Positions 40,039-48,640 of a DNA stretch of 64,000 bases are shown in pieces. The notes below the pieces were generated by a model that saw only the letters and a program-made list of their open reading frames with translations, did not search any database and was not told the origin of the DNA. Both the position numbers and the translations under genes were made by a program. The stretch comes from Sipunculus nudus (Eukaryota > Annelida > Sipuncula > Golfingiida > Sipunculidae), in contig CM049309.1 in assembly GCA_026874595.1 (NCBI GenBank), positions 42,797,079 to 42,861,078 of the forward strand. Reading direction: 5' to 3'. Position 1 is the first letter of the stretch. Each line of letters begins with the position of its first letter.

Positions 40039-41836
40039 CACCTTTACTGAACTAACTTTACACAACTGTAAGTAAAATATGTGAAAATTACATATTTTTG
40101 CAACTTTTTCAACCAGTGCCATAAAACAGAATGGCATCAAGAATGAAGGAACAGCAGAATTTACTACTGTATGGACAATTTAATATGCAAGTTCTTTATG
40201 TGGAATTCACTAATACTTTGTCAAGTATAAGTTGGGCTCAGTGAAAGCATATAGAATACACCACATGTCTCAGGGTGGTAATCATGAGAGCATATGTTAT
40301 TTAGTAAAGCTTTGCTGCTGTAATTTAGCAAGATTGATTTCATGTCTGGTGCTATAACTAATTATGAGTAATTACAAAGTACTACAACTTATGTAACAGT
40401 AATTTTCAAAAACTGCTAATGCATCTATATATTTCAAAAGTTTTATCATGATAAAACTGTTTGATTTAACCAAGGAGTTTATAGGACTGGAGTCACATGT
40501 CCATGACCGGTCTGTGTCCCATGTGCCTGACCGGGCCATAAGACTAGTTTATCCGTGGCACAAAGAGATACTGCTGATAAGACCAGCGGAACATGAATGA
40601 CCGCCCTTCAGAACCATTCGTTCATTTTTGGAACTCCACTAATTTTCCAACAATGTGAATTAAGCATTTGTTTATTGACTTATGTGTATCAAATTTTCAA
40701 CTTAAGCATATAACAGTTTCTTCCAACAATGTGGATATCCCTCGATGAGACCTCTTCTTTGCAAAAGACTCCAGAACAATTGCTTGGTGATGGAGCACAC
40801 AGGCGATAATACATGTCAAGCACCTGAAATGACACGGCTGCTAACCACTTCAGTTCACTGTCTTCCACTCAAGAGCACTCTAAAATGTCAGCATTATTAT
40901 AAACCTGGTGAATGATCAGTATCATTGTACAGTGTGCCAGTTGATGCAAACTAAGGAAGATTAGGCATTTATTAGATGAAACTCAAAATATGCTTACCAG
41001 TTATGTGTCGTATATGACAGCAAAAATTGATGATGAATGTCTGCATTAGTCCCAGCATTTCTAAAGTGAGTTCCCAACACTTGCTCCACCTGGATATATC
41101 TGGTTTGCATAATTCTAGATAACACAACCTGTCTGCGCATACATATTTTCAGTTGATGTAACTTCAGGAATTTTCCACTCAGCAACTGGATTTATCGCTC
41201 TGACTACCAATGCCTATTAAGGTGACTGTCAGTTACATGGGACACGTGGACAGGATCAAAAGCAGTGCAAGTGCCTTTTGTGACACCTCCACACAATGGG
41301 TGCAAAATTGGGTTGATGGGGTTATCGCGTGCTAATTGCAATTAAGTGTCTGGGCTGGCCTGGGCCGCTGGGACTTGTTACTCCAGTCTTATAAACTCCT
41401 TGATTTAACAGAAATGCAGTCACTTATTAAATTTGAATGATATTTGAATGTTTATGGATCTGGTGCTTGTTGTCTGATAACAGATTCAGATTAAATTCTT
41501 TGTATTTTTATATTGCAGAAAACAATTGATATGTTGAAGATGGACATAGAATATAATGAATGGGACTCCTTTAGAGCTATGTTCAAAGAAAATGCACTAA
41601 AAAATGTAAAACAGTTTGCATTTGAGATTCATACACATGAACTGGCAGGAGGGCGGGCAACGACTGTGTCAGAATTTGTCAACTACTTTGGAACTTTAAA
41701 AGAACTTGAGAACCGAGGATTCAAAATGTGGCACAATCATTTCAATCCTTACGGCATTTATAATTCTAGAAGAACAGGACAGCGGCGAACTTGTTGTTAT
41801 GAAATGTATTATATTAATACAAACTTTCTCAGGTGA
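10242..41836 (+). CDS. METTL24: METTL24-like protein with two tandem methyltransferase domains (10 exons, 5' end missing)
   Basis: Joined exons: 10242-10435, 14897-15025, 16813-16887, 22066-22204, 23062-23378, 25611-25796, 32792-32920, 36922-36996, 37789-37927, 41519-41836 (1701 bases, 566 residues plus stop). All junctions are GT-AG and stay in frame. Each half carries the METTL24 / Methyltransf_22 pattern: GGWDMC, then CIVYSFGINNDW or CIIYSFGINNDW at the SAM-binding loop position, a CEV/CQV..AFDPS strand, GDHKHS, and DIEYNEWDSF matching the family's DIE..EW motif, followed by FEIHTHELAGG. The family is predicted to be an SAM-dependent methyltransferase; the substrate is unknown, and human METTL24 is a single-domain protein of roughly 370 residues predicted to be secreted. 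The start codon and any signal or anchor segment lie upstream and were not found. Exon calls are secure. Joining both modules into one protein is inferred from matching splice phase at 23378/25611; the alternative is two tandem genes. Confidence 0.72.
10470..10797 (+). mobile_element. tRNA-derived SINE
   Basis: Starts with a tRNA-like head GGCGTCTGTGGCTCAGGGG containing a good A box (TGGCTCAGGGG), followed by the GGTATGACCCAGCA core, and ends in an A/T-rich tail. It lies 34 bases after the exon A1 donor. Confidence 0.75.
11525..14148 (+). mobile_element. Family-1 HINE-like element, near full length (2.6 kb)
   Basis: 5' hairpin arms AGCTCAGCTGACT / AGTCATCTGAGCT, then a (CCGT)n tract at about 11571-11616, an AT-rich body of two related segments, and the 3' end CAGCTGAGCGTCGTGACCCA...CCCTTGTT. 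It is nearly identical to 28144-30781 and to the inverted copy 57760-60319. No transposase or Rep/helicase frame is present. The layout resembles Helentron-associated elements such as mollusc pearl. Confidence 0.85.
13729..13748. repeat. Perfect 20-bp palindrome in family-1 element
   Basis: TTCATGAATGCATTCATGAA equals its own reverse complement. It is also present at 30362-30381. It is lost in the 57760-60319 copy by a deletion of about 28 bases bounded by TGCA microhomology. Confidence 0.9.
14149..14640 (+). mobile_element. Family-4 tandem-unit repeat (about 145-bp units)
   Basis: At least three degenerate units carry AACTTACCAGG, GATGGATTTT and GAGGTCAGAGGTCAC motifs. It abuts the family-1 3' end. 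A reverse copy with the same GGTATACCCA edge lies at 60785-61645. Confidence 0.65.
14897..15025 (+). CDS. METTL24: METTL24-like exon B1 (start of methyltransferase domain 1)
   Basis: Acceptor ATCCAG|GTCAG, donor TTTTGG|GTGAGT; 129 bp, entered and left in phase 2. It encodes SVTRNHVICDKHDRLGNRG, then DGGWDMCTVGPYAPRKPC and IVYSFG. The GGWDMC block and the CIVYSFG strand are the family signature preceding the cofactor loop. Four cysteines are present (CDK, DMC, PCI and none elsewhere in the loop are obviously metal-binding). Exon B2 has exactly the same length. Confidence 0.92.
15591..16002 (+). mobile_element. Short repeat element with GTCCCC / GGGGAC borders
   Basis: Opens TTTTTGTCCCCCGCTTCC, repeats the GGGGGACATTG / GGGGGACAAC motif inside, and closes GGGGACATAAATTCC...CTTGCTTGTT. 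It is non-coding. Confidence 0.55.
16813..16887 (+). CDS. METTL24: METTL24-like exon C1 (SAM-loop exon, domain 1)
   Basis: A 75-bp micro-exon with acceptor TTTACAG|AATTAAC and donor CCTAG|GTGAGT, phase 2 to phase 2. It encodes INNDWTFDDTISSRYG followed by CEVRAFDP. INNDWTFDD continues the putative cofactor-binding turn started in exon B1, and AFDP is the acidic end of the second strand, where SAM methyltransferases usually bind ribose. Confidence 0.92.
16993..18372. mobile_element. DNA-transposon-like element with CTGTAGATTCAG inverted termini
   Basis: The left end TACTGTAGATTCAG and right end CTGAATCTACAGCA are inverted, with further imperfect pairing inward (TTTTAGTGGTTT / TTTAGTAGTTTTT). 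No transposase frame is seen. Part of the interior (about 17430-18230) is GC-richer and may be a second insertion. No clear target duplication could be fixed. Confidence 0.6.
18391..18434. repeat. (TA)n microsatellite
   Basis: Uninterrupted TA dinucleotides. Confidence 0.95.
18440..19750. other. Intron sequence without recognised gene or repeat ends
   Basis: Moderately GC-richer in places. The open frames at 18894-19259 (+) and 19138-19332 (-) overlap each other and lack motifs or splice context. Confidence 0.4.
19757..19823. repeat. (TA)n microsatellite
   Basis: About 65 bases of TA dinucleotides. Confidence 0.95.
20895..20985. repeat. Fragment of the TACTGTGGTTGGC-terminated MITE
   Basis: TACTGTGATTGCC followed by TTCACAAGGGTTTTAATTTTC matches one arm of the MITE at 60928-61358, with CpG decay. 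Confidence 0.5.
21097..21706 (+). mobile_element. Short family-1 element
   Basis: Starts TTAGCCAAGCTGACTGAAAG, has CTCCGTCCGTCTG and two related core segments (CCTAGAATCTTCTT twice), and ends CATAACCCATGGGTCACTTG. Confidence 0.75.
22066..22204 (+). CDS. METTL24: METTL24-like exon D1 (domain 1)
   Basis: Acceptor GTTTCAG|TATGC, donor TCTGAT|GTAAGT; 139 bp, entered in phase 2 and left in phase 0. It encodes SMHVGDHKHSTLVYFYEKG and IGGSDTRNRQGWKINTLKT. The GDHKHS motif and aromatic strand are kept in exon D2; about 27 of 46 residues are identical between the two. Confidence 0.92.
23062..23378 (+). CDS. METTL24: METTL24-like exon E1 (C-terminal half of domain 1)
   Basis: Acceptor TTTTCAG|AAAATC; ends at AAGGG|GTGAGT in phase 2. 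It encodes KIDIEYNEWDSF (family DIE..EW motif), VKQFGFEIHTHELAGG, a helical stretch, RRTGQGRTCCYE and YINTHFLKG. Reading through the donor gives GGG TGA, a stop immediately after FLKG and one codon later than where domain 2 ends (FLR, stop). The donor sequence is strong, and its phase fits exon A2. Retaining the intron would give a single-domain protein. Confidence 0.92.
23379..23382 (+). promoter_or_regulatory. METTL24: Overlapping stop codon and 5' splice donor after domain 1
   Basis: The intron begins GTGAGT at 23379, and the unspliced frame reads AAG GGG TGA with the stop at 23380-23382. One site therefore serves as either terminator or splice donor. This is read directly from the sequence; which use dominates is not visible. 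Confidence 0.7.
24250..25540 (+). mobile_element. Family-1 element between domain 1 and domain 2 exons
   Basis: Starts TTAGCTCAGCTGACTAAAAG and ends GAGACCCATGGGTCCCTAGTT. Inside, at about 24939-25260, is a different tandem pair of roughly 160-bp units (TCTGTATGTCTGTCAAGTAT twice). It occupies most of the intron that joins the two modules, so any separate promoter or first exon for module 2 would have to sit around it. Confidence 0.75.
25611..25796 (+). CDS. METTL24: METTL24-like exon A2 (inter-domain linker / stalk of domain 2)
   Basis: Acceptor GGCTCACAG|ACC after a T-rich tract, donor CTATGC|GTGAGT; 186 bp. The only open frame needs two bases from the previous exon, and exon E1 provides exactly two (GG + A = Gly). 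It encodes PIPTNPPPVSSSSVKTTT, then KWPEGIKPLQTRDIRVEH and AENNFYA. It is Pro/Ser/Thr/Lys-rich and probably flexible. Homology with exon A1 (..P.G.K....I.V.....TP..AE..FY.) shows that the stalk was duplicated with the catalytic core. Confidence 0.85.
27966..27985 (+). repeat. Poly-C tract
   Basis: A run of about 18-19 C within a core unit that normally has only about six (TACCCCCCAGAATA). Confidence 0.85.
28144..30781 (+). mobile_element. Family-1 element nested in another family-1 element
   Basis: Same termini as the 11525-14148 copy, with a longer pure (CCGT)n tract at about 28190-28259. It sits between T-rich core bases of the host element, without an obvious target duplication, as expected for Helentron-type insertion at T|T. 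It is the best-preserved copy with 13729-type palindrome included. Confidence 0.88.
31099..32270 (+). mobile_element. Family-2 HINE-like element with GGTGGCGCCACC core units
   Basis: 5' hairpin GTATCCGCCAAAACGAAG / TTTTGCGGATAC; 3' end GGCAGATACATGTAGTCACT...TATTCTAGTT. The core is a roughly 280-bp dimer, seen as GGTGGCGCCACC at 31414, 31562, 31693 and 31842, spaced 148, 131 and 149. It is inserted in the T tract of the family-1 host and non-coding. Confidence 0.82.
32792..32920 (+). CDS. METTL24: METTL24-like exon B2 (start of methyltransferase domain 2)
   Basis: Acceptor TATTTTAG|ATACG, donor TTTTGG|GTAAGG; 129 bp, phase 2 to phase 2, as in B1. It encodes YVTQNHISCSSHQRFGHLA, DGGWDMCLAGPFKPASPC and IIYSFG. 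All signature residues of B1 are kept. Confidence 0.92.
33205..33480 (+). repeat. Decayed family-1 5' end
   Basis: CTGAACTGACTATAAGTCAT is followed by GTCCCTGA-rich DNA in place of the CCGT tract. Confidence 0.4.
35780..35985 (-). repeat. Family-1 5' fragment, inverted
   Basis: Reverse-strand match to the family-1 start: ACATCTAACTGTATGCCAAA, TTTCAAAATGTGCC, then a decayed hairpin near 35975. It is the only family-1 piece found antisense to its host gene. Confidence 0.55.
36390..36719. mobile_element. MITE with TACTGTGGTTGGCTT inverted termini (decayed)
   Basis: Left TACTGTGGTTGGCTTTATAT, right ATAAGCCAACCACAGTT. It is CpG-depleted relative to the younger copy at 60928-61358. It lies 200 bases before exon C2. 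Confidence 0.75.
36922..36996 (+). CDS. METTL24: METTL24-like exon C2 (SAM-loop exon, domain 2)
   Basis: Acceptor AAATATAG|GATAAAC, donor CCAAG|GTGAGT; 75 bp, the same length and phases as C1. It encodes INNDWSFDDAISRKFG and CQVKAFDP. No disabling change is seen relative to C1. Confidence 0.92.
37789..37927 (+). CDS. METTL24: METTL24-like exon D2 (domain 2)
   Basis: Acceptor TGTTTCAG|TATGC, donor TCAGGG|GTAAGT; 139 bp, as in D1. It encodes SMRIGDHKHSALVYFYHTG and IGGTNTVNSRGWKIRTLKK, ending EELGDSG. The motif residues are conserved with D1. Confidence 0.92.
38151..39969 (+). mobile_element. Family-2 element carrying a nested 699-bp insertion
   Basis: Starts GTATCTGCCAAAACAAAG and ends GGCGGATACACATAGTCGCT...ATTCTAGTT. 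Core palindromes lie at 39252, 39381 and 39659. The first core palindrome is split by the insertion at 38407-39105. Confidence 0.8.
38407..39105. mobile_element. Mutator-like non-autonomous insertion (9-bp target duplication)
   Basis: Ends TACGCT / AGCGTA are inverted. It is flanked by TGGCGCCAC (38398-38406) and TGGTGCCAC (39106-39114), a 9-bp duplication with one change. It is GC-richer than its surroundings and has no transposase frame. The 9-bp duplication suggests the Mutator superfamily, but only six terminal bases match perfectly. Confidence 0.6.
39990..40036 (+). repeat. (AAT)n microsatellite
   Basis: AATAATAATGATAATAATAA and continuing. Confidence 0.95.
40471..41401. mobile_element. 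hAT-like non-autonomous DNA transposon (931 bp)
   Basis: Inverted termini CAAGGAGTTTATAGGACTGG and, at the right, the complement of AAGGAGTTTATAAGACTGG extend over about 32 bases with few mismatches. It is flanked by a perfect 8-bp duplication GATTTAAC at 40463-40470 and 41402-41409, typical of hAT. No transposase is encoded. It ends 117 bases before exon E2. Confidence 0.82.
41519..41836 (+). CDS. METTL24: METTL24-like exon E2 (C-terminal half of domain 2, terminal exon)
   Basis: Acceptor ATATTGCAG|AAAACA; ends with the stop TGA at 41834-41836, followed by an in-frame TAA. It encodes KMDIEYNEWDSF, VKQFAFEIHTHELAGG, NSRRTGQRRTCCYE and YINTNFLR. About two thirds of residues match E1 by hand alignment. 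The end reads CTC AGG TGA TAA, so a weak donor-like CAG|GTGATA also overlaps this stop. No third module was found downstream. Confidence 0.92.
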   Translation, partial: KTIDMLKMDIEYNEWDSFRAMFKENALKNVKQFAFEIHTHELAGGRATTVSEFVNYFGTLKELENRGFKMWHNHFNPYGIYNSRRTGQRRTCCYEMYYINTNFLR

Positions 41837-42578
41837 TAATTACCAAAGATATATAATCATATGTATGTTATGAGTCTGGGTAGTTGATTGTATACACTCT
41901 CCATGTATGTTCTTATCTGTCTCATTTATATCATCTTTTAGGATTCTCATTGCTATGTATTTCCTTTTAATTTTAAATTCTAGTGTTATTTCTGTTAATC
42001 CTATGGGTGAATTATATAAGTTTAAATTAAATTATTTATTAATTCAACTAGAAAGCCATACTTAAGACAGCCTGCATGGGCAAAATCAATTTTATGAACA
42101 TTAATGATATCATTTCCTTTAGGGCTGGTACACATGTTTGTCCAGGGAATGTGGGGTAAAGATCACTGCAGAGGTCAGGTTTTGCAGATAGGCAAGAAAT
42201 TTGAATTAAAAAAAAAACATAAATGTCACTCAAGTGTCTTCTTTTAGAATGCTTAGCTGAAAGTAGGTAAGCATTTCTCTTTAGCATCTTTTTGGGGAGG
42301 CTCTGGAACTACACACATTTTTATTGTCTTTATTTGCACATTGTGCTTTACATTTTGTGCATATGTGCATGAGCACATATTCATGCATCATGTTTTTTTT
42401 TGCTTCAGAGAAAATGAAACTGGAGACAAATTTTATACTGTGTAGTCTTTAATTTTAAGTTCTCCCATCTGATGCCAATGTATTTTTAGTAACTGTTAGT
42501 AAAGGGTTTAAATGTAAGGTACAGTACAGAGGTTTGATTTCATTAGTGATTAGAAACTAAGCTCAAGTGTATTTTACA

Positions 42579-42584
42579 ATAAAT
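42579..42584 (+). terminator. METTL24: Candidate polyadenylation signal of the METTL24-like gene
   Basis: AATAAA about 740 bases after the stop codon. Weaker ATTAAA forms occur nearer the stop (around 42024 and 42205). Position is the only support. Confidence 0.35.
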
Positions 42585-42789
42585 AAAAAAGCACAAACTG
42601 TTCCATGGCAACCGGCACCAGAGCCGATCACGGTTATAATGATGACCACAGTGTAACTTTATTTTCTTACAAGGCTGTGACCAAAGGTATTTTTAGTGGC
42701 AGGTCAGGTGGTCAAGATTTAAATATTATCACTTAATATCAATCCACATAATAGTGAATTTTTAATCAAGCAGGCATTGGCAAGTGATT

Positions 42790-42886
42790 ATGTAGACTAG
42801 TACCCCGCTCTATTATGGCCCCGCTTTTCAATGATTGGCTGAGAGCAGTGTGGTCAGTAGAGCGGGGTACCACTACCAGTCTAGCG
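42790..42886. repeat. Short hairpin element (about 100 bp)
   Basis: AGACTAGTACCCCGCTCTA on the left pairs with TAGAGCGGGGTACC...AGTCTAG on the right, giving a foldback with a small loop. Confidence 0.65.
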
Positions 42887-42889
42887 ATT

Positions 42890-45040
42890 AAGGTGTAACA
42901 TGGCATGACATGGACAGACACCTGGTGGTCAGCAATGAATTTTGCAACTATCCAAAGTAAATATAACATAATAATGAATATTAAATAAATATATAACATA
43001 TATTCTCTGTTTTTTTTACCGTGACATTTGTTTAAAAGAATTCTACCTTTAAATGTTGACCAAGTAATTTCAGTTTAACTTTTTCCCCAACCTGATAACT
43101 GAAGGTAATTGCCAAGTTGTTGACACTTGTGTGCTGCATATTAAAGTTTCAGTTTTAATGCTCTTTAACTATTGTTCACCATCTTACTGGTTTCTTTGAC
43201 TAAATTAGTGAATTATTTTCTGCTTAATGTACATGCATTATTGTTTGTGATTGATATGCAAAAATGCCATGATTAAATTTACTATGACAGAAAATTGCCA
43301 ATCATCAATATATTCAATTAATTGCCTGCCTGCCAAAGGTAAATAACCAAACATAAGAGTAAGTGCTCTGGTAAAAAAGAGTAGCCTTCTTTAATAAAAA
43401 GAGTGAAAAAAAGAGTAAAATTAGCAACAATTGCCCATTGAAATCAATCTGAAAGTAAAACAATTTCAATGCAAATCCCCATACATGAAGATAAAGGCAT
43501 TTTCCACATGTTGTGACACATGCCGGACACTTGCATTAACAATAATTGCAAAGTGCTAACTGGACTAATTACAGGATAGAAATAATATACATCAAAATTT
43601 TTTCACTGAAAAAAAAAGAGTAAAAAAAAAGTGCTGCCAAAAAAATAGAGTGACAAAAATAGTAACTAGTATCATTTTCAGTAAATCCTCAAAAAAGAGT
43701 GACTCTCTCTAAAAAAGAATGATTAGGCAGGCTTGAAATGGCACACCAATAGGACCTGTACACGGATGTTACTTAATGACAGGTGAATATTTTGAGTGAA
43801 TGTTTGACTAATGAAGAAGGATATACTGAATAATATTAAGATGTTACGAGTGGTCCATTCAATCACTTAATGCTGACAGATATGCAACAAACATTAAAAC
43901 AAATATGTTTTTGCAAGTGTCAGATGCTCTACATAGGCCTTTCAAAATTATGAAAGAATTATCAGTTCTGGGACATCATACAGTTTGTAACTGTGGATAC
44001 AAAACAGGTTTTGCTATAAATTTCTCTGATTCGATTCTGTATATTACATTGTGTACCTCATTCTTTCAAAGTTTAACATTTATTAAATTGTTTAATTTGT
44101 AGAAAAAAAATATGACAAATAAAAGGAAATTAGGCATTGTCAGGAAATTATGCAGAATGAAGAACATCATTTGCTGGGGATGTCGTTCAACTTTGGGGCA
44201 TTCCAGGATATATCACACATGTAGGATAAACCATTTAATCATTAATTTTAATGGTCGAAGGAGTAATTTGTGTGGATTATTATAGAGGAAGAGATTGGAT
44301 TATTATATATATAAATTGAGTTTAGTCAGGTTTGACATATTAGTTTAAAACATACTGATTTCATATTATGTATATTATTTTTTTTTTCAGTGATAATATT
44401 TATATACTCATTTTAGATTTGTTGATGAAGTATATATAATCAGATATATTTATACCATTGTGGTGCTGTGTAAGCATTGCTCATGGCTATAACTGAATAT
44501 ATATATATGTCATTGTTTCTCAACTCATGTATCTGTAGATATTATATTCCATATATTGAGGTGGGGTAACCGTAGCTCTATATGTTTGCAGCAGTTGGTA
44601 AATGTCTATACAAATTCACCCAGAAAAATTTACTTTTCACCTACAACAGAACACACAAACAGTATTATACACTCAATCCACTGTGACAGTGTAGTTAATT
44701 GCCATGGGGTGTATTTATGTTAATAACTGTGTTATATACCTGCTTTTAAGGAACTTTAATTATAAAATTTTGGGTAAGCAACTTTTACACCAACAGAAAA
44801 GGATAACCAAAGATGCCTGTAAATGTTATAATGAATTATGAATAAAAAAAATCACTTTGAATGAATATATAAGTGGCATCTGAACCAGGTAAAAGAGAAA
44901 AATTTTATTCTAACATTTAATTACTGGGATCTCAATTTTGTTCTTTGTTAATTTGAATTTTTGATTAAAAGAATTTCCTTACACAGCTTCTGTTATTGGT
45001 ATACATGTATATTGTTAGCATGTTATCTGCTGCGGTCATG
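42890..45040. other. AT-rich intergenic sequence, no gene recognised
   Basis: Contains A-rich GAGTRAAAAAAGAGT-type repeats around 43375-43720. There is no splice-bounded coding block and no third methyltransferase module. Confidence 0.4.
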
Positions 45041-45042
45041 CC

Positions 45043-45046
<4 letters not shown>

Positions 45047-45132
<86 letters not shown>
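45047..45132. repeat. (TA)n microsatellite
   Basis: About 85 bases of TA dinucleotides. The Tyr/Ile repeat open frames over it are artefacts. Confidence 0.97.
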
Positions 45133-45136
<4 letters not shown>

Positions 45137-45734
45137 ATTGATTATTTTGACTCTCAATTGATTCATTTTTGTAAACATACTTATGAGGTACAAAATTAAT
45201 GCAGTTTGTGGTACCATACTGCATCTGTTTCATTCAAATTAGACGCCAGAAATATTTCCATGAATATCTTGGATTTATTTCATGACAGGTGATCTTGACC
45301 TTGGTTTTCAAGGTCAAACCTGAAGAAATGTTTTTTTTTTAAGAAAAGATTTTTGTGAACCCTTGTGAACCCCATAACTTTTGAATAACTGCTCTCTTTC
45401 TCAAATGTGATATGTGAATTCTCTTCTCCAAGATAAAACATTTGTGGTGGCCTTACCCTTTTTAAGTGTCATATGTGCTTCTGAAGAAGGGGGCCTATTT
45501 TGCTAGAGGGTATGCCTGAACTGTCTGGGGATACTATAGCATATCTGATGCCAGAAATTTTTAGTTGTTAAACATGCGGCAGTATCCCTGTGGATATATC
45601 GATTGTGACAGGTCATAAAAGAATGACAGTCACATAAATGAGTGATTTTGCAATGTGGGATTTGTTCTTATTTTATAATAAATGCAAATACTGCTGATTT
45701 AGATGTTAAAGGTTCTAGTTCAAACACAAAAATG

Positions 45735-45808
45735 AAACCCTCGTGAAACGTTCAAAATGAATAAATTGTGAAATTTCAGCCTCGTGAATGTAAGGCCAAC
45801 TACAGTAT
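45735..45808. repeat. Right-end fragment of the TACTGTGGTTGGC MITE
   Basis: AAACCCTCGTGAAACG and CTCGTGAATGTAAGGCCAAC followed by TACAGTA match the right arm of the MITE. Confidence 0.5.
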
Positions 45809-46226
45809 GTTGTTATGTAGCTTACTCCTCTGTTATGGACAACCAACAGTTCCTTGTGAGACATATCAATTAATAATTTTTTTCAATAAACCAGTGATTG
45901 TATATGGACTGCAGTGAGTTAAACACTTTAGTTCATTTGTTGTATTTAATTTGCCCTCATGTAGCGTACCATGTAACCACCACGTCTACACGTGAACTAT
46001 GCCTTATCAGGGGGTACAAGGACTTTAAAACAAACACACAGCCTTGCACACAGTGCCAGCCTTGTGTATCAGTTTTTCTGCTTTCAGTGTTACTAAATGA
46101 TAACTGCATTTGCCATAATTGAACTGTCTCAGAGTATTCATATAGGTGCCAATTAAAACATGATGAACAGTCTGTATGATTCTCAAGTCAGTCATACTGT
46201 ATTGTATGATATATTTATATGTATAC

Positions 46227-46231
<5 letters not shown>

Positions 46232-46281
<50 letters not shown>

Positions 46282-46318
46282 TATTATATATATATATATA
46301 TATTAGATATATATATTA
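46232..46318. repeat. (TA)n microsatellite with TATTAGATA interruptions
   Basis: TA dinucleotides with ATTAGATAT repeats. Confidence 0.9.
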
Positions 46319-46989
46319 GTGGTGTGCCAGTTAACTGAGTAAATTAACAATTGGTCATTTTCTTTCCAAATTGATTAAGTCGATTTCCATTAAATTATCG
46401 ATTAATAATTGATCATTGGTCATTTTCATTTTTAGTCATCGATTATGATTTTCAAACCAATTCCTACCACTAATATATATATATTTATGTATACACACTA
46501 CAACATGGTGACCTTGCACACTAAGTGGTATCATGTTTAAATGTGTTATGGTTTTGTGCATAAAGATGAGCAGATGAATTATTCAGTGATTGTATATTAC
46601 TGTGTGAGGATAGTTCTTCCAACTTGTCATCCTTTCATTTTGCATCTTGTATTACCATAGCAACTACATCAAACATGATACATCACACATCATCAGGGTA
46701 ATGTAACATCACACCAAACATCTCCATGGTAAAATCATTGTGTCATATGTGACCATGGCACCGTATATACAGAAATTGAATATAATCTGTAAACAGCTGT
46801 AGATACTATTTTAGTGTTGGACAGTTTTATTTAAATGAAGGATAACTTTAAGCTGGATAATACTTTCCCCCTCATTTTTTGTGTACTGAATGTAAGGATC
46901 AGTTCCCTATTTGTGGTACTGTGTGAATAAGAAAATAAACAAGCACTTTAGTGTTATCATTGTCCGAGTCTAGTTTTTGTGGACTGTGT

Positions 46990-47575
46990 ATGAGAATATA
47001 GAGAGTTGTAAGATTGGGCATAGATTGTATCTATTTGGCCTAGAATCTTCTAACATAACACTTACGGAGGTCCTGGGTTAATCTCTGTGGAAACCTGAAA
47101 TAAGGTCATGGTGACCTATATTCTGCCAAAAACATGATTTGAGCATCCTGAAAGTCAGAACCTCCCAAATTGTATCCCCTACCCCTAGAATCTTATAATG
47201 TAACGTCTTATGAAGTCTTGGGCAAATCTCCATGGAAACCTGAAATTAGGGCATAGCAACTTGTATTCTTAAGATCTGTGAGCAACTACCCAAAAAATGA
47301 ATTAAAGCAACATCATTCATTAACAGGGCACCAGTTGCAAGCACTGGACCTAGAAATATCTAACTGAACATCCATGGAGGTCCATAAAAAGTCTCATGGA
47401 ACACCTGACTCTGAAGTAAGGGGCCTATTATTGCACCCAAGAATAATTAAAAAATTATACAAAAAGGTCCATTATTTGTATAACTTATGCATTTTTACCA
47501 TGATTCTTTCCATGCATATTGATCATGGAGTGTTTCATCATTTTCTGAAGACTGGTAGTTCACCTGTATATTTTT
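46990..47575 (+). repeat. Decayed family-1 core units
   Basis: Three degenerate units with CCTAGAATCTT, GAGGTCC...AAATCTC and GGAAACCTGAAAT motifs, like the core of 26366-32453. No terminal ends were found. Confidence 0.55.
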
Positions 47576-48640
47576 AGCAAACCTGTGAGCTTATGCGATG
47601 GTGCGGAGTCGTCCATCATATGTCATGTGCTGTGTGTCGTGCATCGTCTGTCATTAACCATAGCTATCTCAAAAATGGCAGGAGCTAGCATCACCAAATA
47701 TTTTGCAAATAATCAGTCATCTAAAAAACTCTATCGGAATTTGCTTATTTTTTTCTAACTGCATTTTCTTAGGTTTTATAGGGAAAAAGATAAAAAAGCT
47801 TCAAAAATCTTCTCCTAAACTGTCCAGCCAAATTGTCCAATATTTCACAGAAATGATCCCTGGAACAATCTCTCTAAAGTTTGTTTGAATGGTTCCAGTT
47901 CGGAGATTTTTGGCCAAGTTATAGGAGGTTGAACTTTGTCATCTGTCCAAAAAAGCATATTAAAATTTCAATCTCAGAAACGGCTGGAGCTATCATCACC
48001 AAATTTTATTCCAATGTTGGTCACATAGGTCTATTTGAAATTGAGGTATTGGTGGCGCCACCTGCATCAGCCTTTTTTGTTCGGGGTCATCAGTGCCTGT
48101 ATCACACTGAGGGCTACAAAAAAACTTCTTCTCTGAAACCATATAGCCAAAATGTTTAATATCGCACAGAAATGATCCTAGGGTAGTGCTTTCTGAAGTT
48201 TGTTCAAATGGTCTCTCTTCAGGGACTTTTGGCTAAGTTGAGGGAAGCTGAATTTAGTCATGTGCCATAACAGCCCATTTTAGCTCAGTGGCTACAAAGA
48301 TCTTCTTCTAAAAACCACTCGGCCAAATTCTTAAATGTCACACATTAATTATCCTCTGATGTTGATAATTCAAGTTTGTTCAAATGGTTTTGGTTCAGTG
48401 CTTTTTGGCTGAGTTACGGGGAGCTGAACTTAGCCAGTTTGCTGTATCTTCCTATATGAGTTATTAACCTGCGAAACGTTTTTCGACTGATGCCACTGAA
48501 GCCAGTTTGTTAAATATTTTCAAGAATAATCCCTACAATAATTCTGATAATAATTGTCATTAATGGTTCCACATGAATGATTTTTGGCTGAAATATGGAG
48601 ACTGAATTGAGTCATTTTACCATATATGTTAGCTGTGTGA
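47576..48640 (+). repeat. Family-3 repeat with about 170-bp core units
   Basis: Begins AGCAAACCTGTGAGCTTATG. Units recur with GCTATCATCACCAAATTTT, GAAATGATCC and GTTTGTTCAAATGGT motifs, and one contains GGTGGCGCCACC at 48051. No coding frame. Confidence 0.55.

Noticed and set aside
45023-45217. Tyr-Ile repeat proteins on both strands
   Set aside because: Artefacts of a (TA)n microsatellite; the same holds at 5913-6107.
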